DNA of 64,000 bases, from assembly GCA_021464415.1 (NCBI GenBank), contig CM038469.1, positions 12,068,501-12,132,500 of the forward strand, read 5' to 3'. The stretch is from Lonicera japonica (taxonomy: Eukaryota > Streptophyta > Magnoliopsida > Dipsacales > Caprifoliaceae). The number at the start of each line of letters is the position of its first letter. Position 1 is the first letter of the stretch. Position numbers and translations under genes: made by a program. The notes under the pieces were generated by a model. That model was given only the letters and a program-made list of their open reading frames with translations. It had not been told where the DNA came from and did not search any database. Positions 58,583 through 64,000 of the stretch are shown piece by piece.

Positions 58583-59652
58583 CTTAAATTGATGAGTTAT
58601 ATTAATAATTTACCCTCTTAAAATTTATTTGCTTTTTCACTTTCGTCAATAAAGTTCATTTTGCATAACGTTTGTTTTTAGAGCTTGCTCCCGTTTTCAC
58701 TTTAGTCTGAAACCTCACTCGCCGTTAGGTTTTTGGACAAAAAAAATTATGTCCATTGCATATGGGCATTGTAGTGGAGTAAAATGGTTAAGCCACCATA
58801 ATGCTCTTGTATATGTTCATTGATTAAGCCCAAATATTGCATTTTTATACATATTTAGATGGCTTAATATGCATGAATTTAATTCTAATTATCCTAAATT
58901 GTTAATATTTGAGTTTTAATCATGAAGCAGGATAATATGTTTGTTTCTAGTGCATTTTACCCTTTTTATAGGTTAAAAATGAACAAGAACAAATCCAGAA
59001 GCAAATTCTCCCAAAATTAGTCATTATCGATCAAATTCGGAGCTAAATTGAGTTCAAGAAGTGAATCAAAAGTAAATCCCAAGCTCAATATTGAAGGGAG
59101 TGGATGGAAGAGACTAAGATAATCTGATAAATCAATCCTAAGCGAAGAAAAAGTCATTTGAATCAATTCGGAAAATTTTCGGTTGAAGAAGAGATCCACC
59201 ACGCGCAACGCCTATGTTCCAGCCAATTATGGTATTTATCCGTGTAGAATTAGAAGAAAACTTCAGAGATAAAAGTTGTAGAGCTCTAAATTATCTATGT
59301 GTGGGCGAAAACCTTGAATTAATCAGAATTCGAAGCATAAACTTATGGCCGAAATACGAACAGTGTGTTGGAGGAGTAGATTCCTGAGCGAATGAATAAA
59401 ATAATTGAAGGTCCAAGAAATTATTGATAGTGGGCCTAGCCTGGATGGTTTGTGTGAGAAATTTCTTCTTTGTGATCTTGGGTTCAAGTTTCATGCATGG
59501 CAATTTATATTTGATCAATTTTCAAACCCCAAATTGGGCCAAGAGTATAACCCATTGGCACACCTAATTAAATTAGGTTTTTAATATATATCATCAAAGA
59601 AGCCACAAAGTAGCCCCACAACAATCAACACACCAACAGCCTCCCCCTCCCC

Positions 59653-59709
<57 letters not shown>

Positions 59710-61465
59710 CTTTCTTTTTTCAATTTTTCTTCTACGCATTAAGGACTCGATTGTACTGCTTTTATTATTTTTTTTGGTGTTAATTCGGAGTTAAAGATGA
59801 AGTATTTAAGTACGATTTTGAATATTAATTTTTAGATTTAATTGTTGGACTACGCGCGTACTTCAATTTCAGGTTCTTAATTTATTTGCTGCTTTGTTAA
59901 TTATTAGTATAAATTTTGCATGGTTATGATTTTATTTAGATTTCAATTTATGAATTTATACACGTTGTTTTATTTAATTATTTTATCGGGCATGAATTTA
60001 TTAGATATGTTTAGCTAGGTCGTTAGTTAGGGGTCTGTAAGGAATGGGTATGCCGACGTGGTAATTTTTTGGAACCGAATTCAATTCTAATTAATTTTTC
60101 ATTGGTTAATAGGTCATTATAAATATGATTTTTATTAAATTATTATCCTAATATGATAATCATATATTTTATAATAAATTTAATAAAATCTTTTCGACAA
60201 AAGAACCAAACTAGTTTGAATTATTGTTTTTGTGCTAAACCTTAACTAGTTGACTTAGAGAGCGGTCTATATCCTCTAAATTAATTGGTTATGTATCTTT
60301 TTAGATTTTAAACTTAAGTGTGCTGTTTTCGATAGTATTTTTAATCCTTAAATAGTAAAATTTGTGTTTCCACCGCCCGTTTTGGTTTAAATTTGATTTC
60401 AATCACGTTCTAACCTATTTGAATTAAATTATGGATTTTACTTAATATTTCTAAACTCACTTTTAATAAAAAGTTTCATAGTGTCAAGCAGTACTTCACT
60501 TTAATAAACAAGTGTTTTTGGTAAAATTAAATAATGCGAATTGATTCCATAATTAGTATTGCTACGTATAGTTCATGTCATCCATGAATTATTGCAAAAA
60601 ATACAAATTTATTAGATCAATTAGCTCGTGGATAGGATATTTGTAATGGAAAATTAATTAGAAAAGGATTATCGGTCCACCGAATTTCTCGTTGTGTTGC
60701 TCGGAACTTATGGATACCCCTAGCGCTTTTTATTCTTAATTTTATTTAAAGTTTCTCACGCGTTTAATTAATTTAGCACGCTGTTTTTATTGTTTATTTT
60801 ATTTATCTTTGTTCCATGTTCTTCTTATGTTAGTTTAGTTTCCGTTAGCATAATAATGTTTCGCTACCTTTAGGATAAGTTTTAGCTGCATGTTTTATTT
60901 AGTTATATTGCCTTTAGTTAGTTTAGTTATTGATTATCATTACATTCCCTCCATAATTCATCTTTTCTATATTCTTCTCATCTTCCTCCTAAAAGAGACT
61001 TTCTTAACTCAAAGAAATACCCTCCTCCCCATGGACCGACCTCGGACTTACCGAGTATTTATTACTTGACCGATCACCTACACTTGGGTGTAATAACTCA
61101 CGTTATTTTCTCCAAGTCATTCATCTTAAGACTTAAGAGTAAATTAGGAAAAAATCAAAATGTGGAGTTGGAAAAATGGCAGAGAAAGAAAACATGAACA
61201 AATTAAAGCATTTTCATTCCACTAAATACTCTAATTAGTGCAAATTACGTTGGGAATTAGAGCATTATAATGGCTAACCGTTTTACCCCTGATAACATGG
61301 TATTTTCCATCCAAAAACTTAATGGCATGTGGTGTTTTAGACTAAAATGAAACGAGAACAAAATTTAAGGATGTGCATTATGCAAAATGAAGTTCATGAT
61401 CGAAAATGTAAAAGTAGTTAAACTTTAAGGGAGTAAATTATTATTAACTCTAAATTGATTGAGTA
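58583..61465. mobile_element. 2.9-kb element with long (about 0.2-kb) inverted ends
   Basis: The left arm (58583 to about 58816; AATTTACCCTCTTAAA, TTCATTTTGCATAA, GTTAGGTTTTTGGACA, ACCATAATGCTCT) is matched in inverse by about 61259-61465 (TTTAAGGGAGTAAATT, TTATGCAAAATGAA, TCCAAAAACTTAATGGC, AGAGCATTATAATGG). The interior has no transposase that I can see. It contains a CT microsatellite and, near 61028-61090, a stretch like retrotransposon UTR (GGACCGACCTCGGACTTACC). Long arms suggest a Mutator-like or foldback type. Confidence 0.65.
59655..59706. repeat. (CT)n microsatellite
   Basis: About 50 bases of CT, preceded by CCCTCC-type imperfect units. Confidence 0.95.
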
Positions 61466-61516
61466 TTATCTCATATTGATTTAGAATTATCTCATCGTCC
61501 CCTTAAAAAAATAAAT

Positions 61517-62516
61517 TTATAAATTTAGCCGTCCTCTTTGGCTCTCCCTAGACCTCTCATGATCCACAAGCCTTTTTATCACTTGTTTCCTTATTTCCCC
61601 CTTTTTCATTTTCGAACAATCTTTTATAATATGACATGTCTTACCACACATGAAACACGTACTAGTATTCCAGTAGCATGCTCCTGTATGTTTCTTACCA
61701 CAGTGTGCATATGGCTCCATTAGTTCCATCCGTCCTTCAGTTCTTGAAGTATCCATGACTATTTTCTTTGAAAAACGTACATAATTTCCCTTTCCCACTT
61801 CTTTTCCATTGTTAGCTGTTTTTCTTTGATCTTATCTTCTTTTCGATTCCTCGCAATCTCGTTCAACAATAGTGGCTTTTTCCATAATCGCATTACATAT
61901 TCGTAGCCTTAATATCAATACACCACTTCGAATATTCATTCGCAGTCCATTTTTAAATTTCTTCGCCTTGGCAGCCTCAGTAACAACTAGATGGGGTGCA
62001 TAGCGTGATAATGAAGCAAATTTAGCCTTGTACTAGGCCACCATCATCCTTCCTTGAACTAATTGAAAAAAATATAATTTTTTATGTTCTTGTATTGTTT
62101 CCGAAAAATATTTTTCATTAAAGGTATCCAGAAATTCCTTCCACATGCATGGCAAAGGGTTGTTCCAGCTTATTAGATTCTTCATTATTATTCATGGTTC
62201 TTCTAGTCATTTGCCACTAGTGGTAGGCTTCTCCTTGTATCATAAAGGCTGTAAATATCACCTTCTGATCTTCAGTACATGAAAGCACTTGAAATATTTT
62301 TTCCATCTCTGTTGTCCAAGATTTCGTTATAATTGTGTCGAGAGTTCTCACAAAAGAAGGCAGATTCAACTTTTTGAATTGTTCAATTGTTGTAACTTCA
62401 AGTTTTGTATGAGTGCTATTGTTATTATTTTGTTCTTCAAGTAATTTTTCTAAGTTTTTAATTGTTTTGAAAGCCCCCTCAACATAGCCGATACTTGAAC
62501 TAGTCATATCTTGCAT
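61517..62516 (-). pseudogene. Ty3/gypsy gag remnant
   Basis: On the minus strand the N-terminal piece (62217-62516) has FKKLNLPSF, WTTEMEKIFQVLSCTEDQKV and MIQGEAYH, a standard gag core. After a break, pieces resembling WKEFLDTFNEKYF and YAPHLVVTEAAKAKKFKNGL follow (about 61870-62150). The C-terminal piece (61517-61798) carries a zinc knuckle, CFMCGKTCHIIKDC (CX2CX4HX4C). Frameshifts and stops interrupt it, and no protease or RT follows before 61500, where the long-TIR element begins. It is unrelated at sequence level to chromoviruses A-C. Confidence 0.8.
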
Positions 62517-64000
62517 CTACAATAATTGTTGTCATAATAACATAACATTCATTAACTCATAATATATCACACACATTACACATTAATATTATTATGTTAG
62601 TAATACAACTATTCTTTTTAGTAATTCATATCACAAGATACTATATTATATATTATACATAACATTACTTCCCCCTATCTATCTTACATAATTAGTTATC
62701 ACCATTTGTACTTATTTATTTTCTACTGTACCCCTATGGCATTTTCTCAAACTTCTAACTGTGCATTAACTAGAGGAGGGCCCTCTTGCCTAATTTCTTC
62801 CAGTATGGTTTCTTATATTGTACGTGTCCTTTCCATGTAATATATGATCTTTCTCACTACTTATTTTTCATAGTATAATTCTCTTTGCACCCATTCCTTT
62901 TTCTAGCCATTAGTATACCTTTCTATGAATTCCACCTGATGTGCTTTATCTTTCATTCTTTAATAAGCATATATCTCCAGAAGATCTATGTTTTGTTGAT
63001 TATGTCCACAATTATCTTGGGGTACAGACACATCTACATAACCATTTTCTTGAGGGGCTGCCATATCTACATTTGACAAAAGTAAGTATTTGTATATACA
63101 TAAAATAATACAACGAATCTTTTAAATTCATTTCTGAAACTATAATTATAGTTTACTAACAACTATCATATCTAATCTAATAGTATATATATAAAATAGG
63201 AGGAGTGAGAAGAGACCTTTGTTTGAATGCTACGTGTCTTGCAATCAATTCTCTTAATTACTTCCATAACTAGCTCCATTTTCCATGTGGCAATGGATTT
63301 ATGCATAATGAAGTATGTATTAAATATGGCATAATTAAAATTTTGTATTAATGGATAATTTATTAGCATTTTGTTTCCTTAATTTCTAGTTAGGTAACGA
63401 AATGTTGGATCTTTGGCTTTCGCTTTAGGTAAGTGATTAATTGTATATGCATATGTTTTTGGAAGAATTATATACCTTCTTTAAGCAATTTTATTACCAT
63501 TATTACCGTATTTATTTCACTAAGTATGCGTATGAAATGTATCTTTATCCAACGCTCCATTTTCTCTTCTAATAAAGTTGAAGTCTTTTCAATAACCAAA
63601 CTCTATCCTTTTCCCACTTTACTTATATCAATTATATTATTATGAGTAAATTTTAAATTTGTACATGTATATTTTGATAAGAAAAAATAACTAGGCTCCA
63701 GATAGAAAATGGTAGCATAAAGCAATAAGGGAAGGATAGAAGATGTTGTAAGAGTACCTTTAGAAAAACGAAAAGAAGAAAAAGATTTGATTTCAGTCCA
63801 TTGTTTTAAATAAAAATCACTAACTACATAGGAATCCTTTTATGAACTTTAAACTTTCATCTTTCATTCATGAAACTCCTACACACAGATTCTATGGTTG
63901 ATAGATGAGTGGAATTGCATGGTAATATATACAACTACTACTAGCAGACTCATATATGAACTAGAGTAGATAGTTTTATTAAATTTGATCTCAATTTTTG
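62517..64000. other. AT-rich DNA, nothing recognised
   Basis: It may include the 5' non-coding part or LTR of the gag-bearing element, but no repeat boundary or domain was found on either strand. Confidence 0.5.

Overview
The window is plant nuclear DNA, most likely from a eudicot. It is AT-rich and dense in LTR retrotransposons and MITEs. It carries GT-AG introns and one gene of the NRG1 branch of RPW8-type helper NLRs, a family known from eudicots and missing from monocots. No bacterial-style operons, RNA genes or CRISPR arrays were seen. The unusual feature is architectural: one block of roughly 11.5-12.3 kb is present three times with the middle copy inverted.

Layout. Positions 1-2195 hold a deletion derivative of a Ty3-type LTR element, sequence resembling the NRG1 5' region, and a MITE. 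Block copy 1 (2196-13781, forward) has three parts: segment X, chromovirus A, and segment Y, which carries an orphan RPW8 exon. A 100-N scaffold gap follows (13782-13881). Block copy 2 is inverted: Y' (13882-17246), chromovirus B (17247-23720), X' (23721-26148). A 34-bp palindrome centre follows (26149-26182). Block copy 3 is forward: X (26183-28610), chromovirus C (28611-35083), then Y, which runs into the NRG1-like gene (37448-44998). Copies 2 and 3 form an almost perfect palindrome with 12.3-kb arms. Copy 1 is more divergent and lacks one MITE that the other two carry.

The NRG1-like gene can be assembled as six exons totalling 2430 nt (809 codons plus stop), with all five introns GT-AG and the frame kept throughout. 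It encodes RPW8, NB-ARC (P-loop, kinase 2, GLPL-type and QHD motifs) and C-terminal LRRs. One in-frame TGA at codon 442 breaks it. Intron 1 looks as if it came from a duplication of the end of the RPW8 exon, because its two boundaries are paralogous to each other. Its other introns hold MITEs and an intact 1.1-kb TRIM-like element with a GGAAC target duplication.

From 45 to 64 kb there is no convincing intact gene. Features here are nested long-TIR elements, a hAT-like element with GGTCC repeats, two diverged copies of an unrecognised gene fragment, a Mutator-like MITE with a 9-bp target duplication, a 2.9-kb long-TIR element, and a decayed Ty3-type gag on the minus strand.

How it fits together: a single chromovirus insertion beside the 5' end of an NRG1-type gene was copied with its flanks in alternating orientation. 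This left extra RPW8 exons, two of them facing each other across the gap. Whether the palindrome is real or an assembly artefact is the central question. Both centres lie in hairpin-forming sequence and one coincides with the scaffold gap, so both readings are open.
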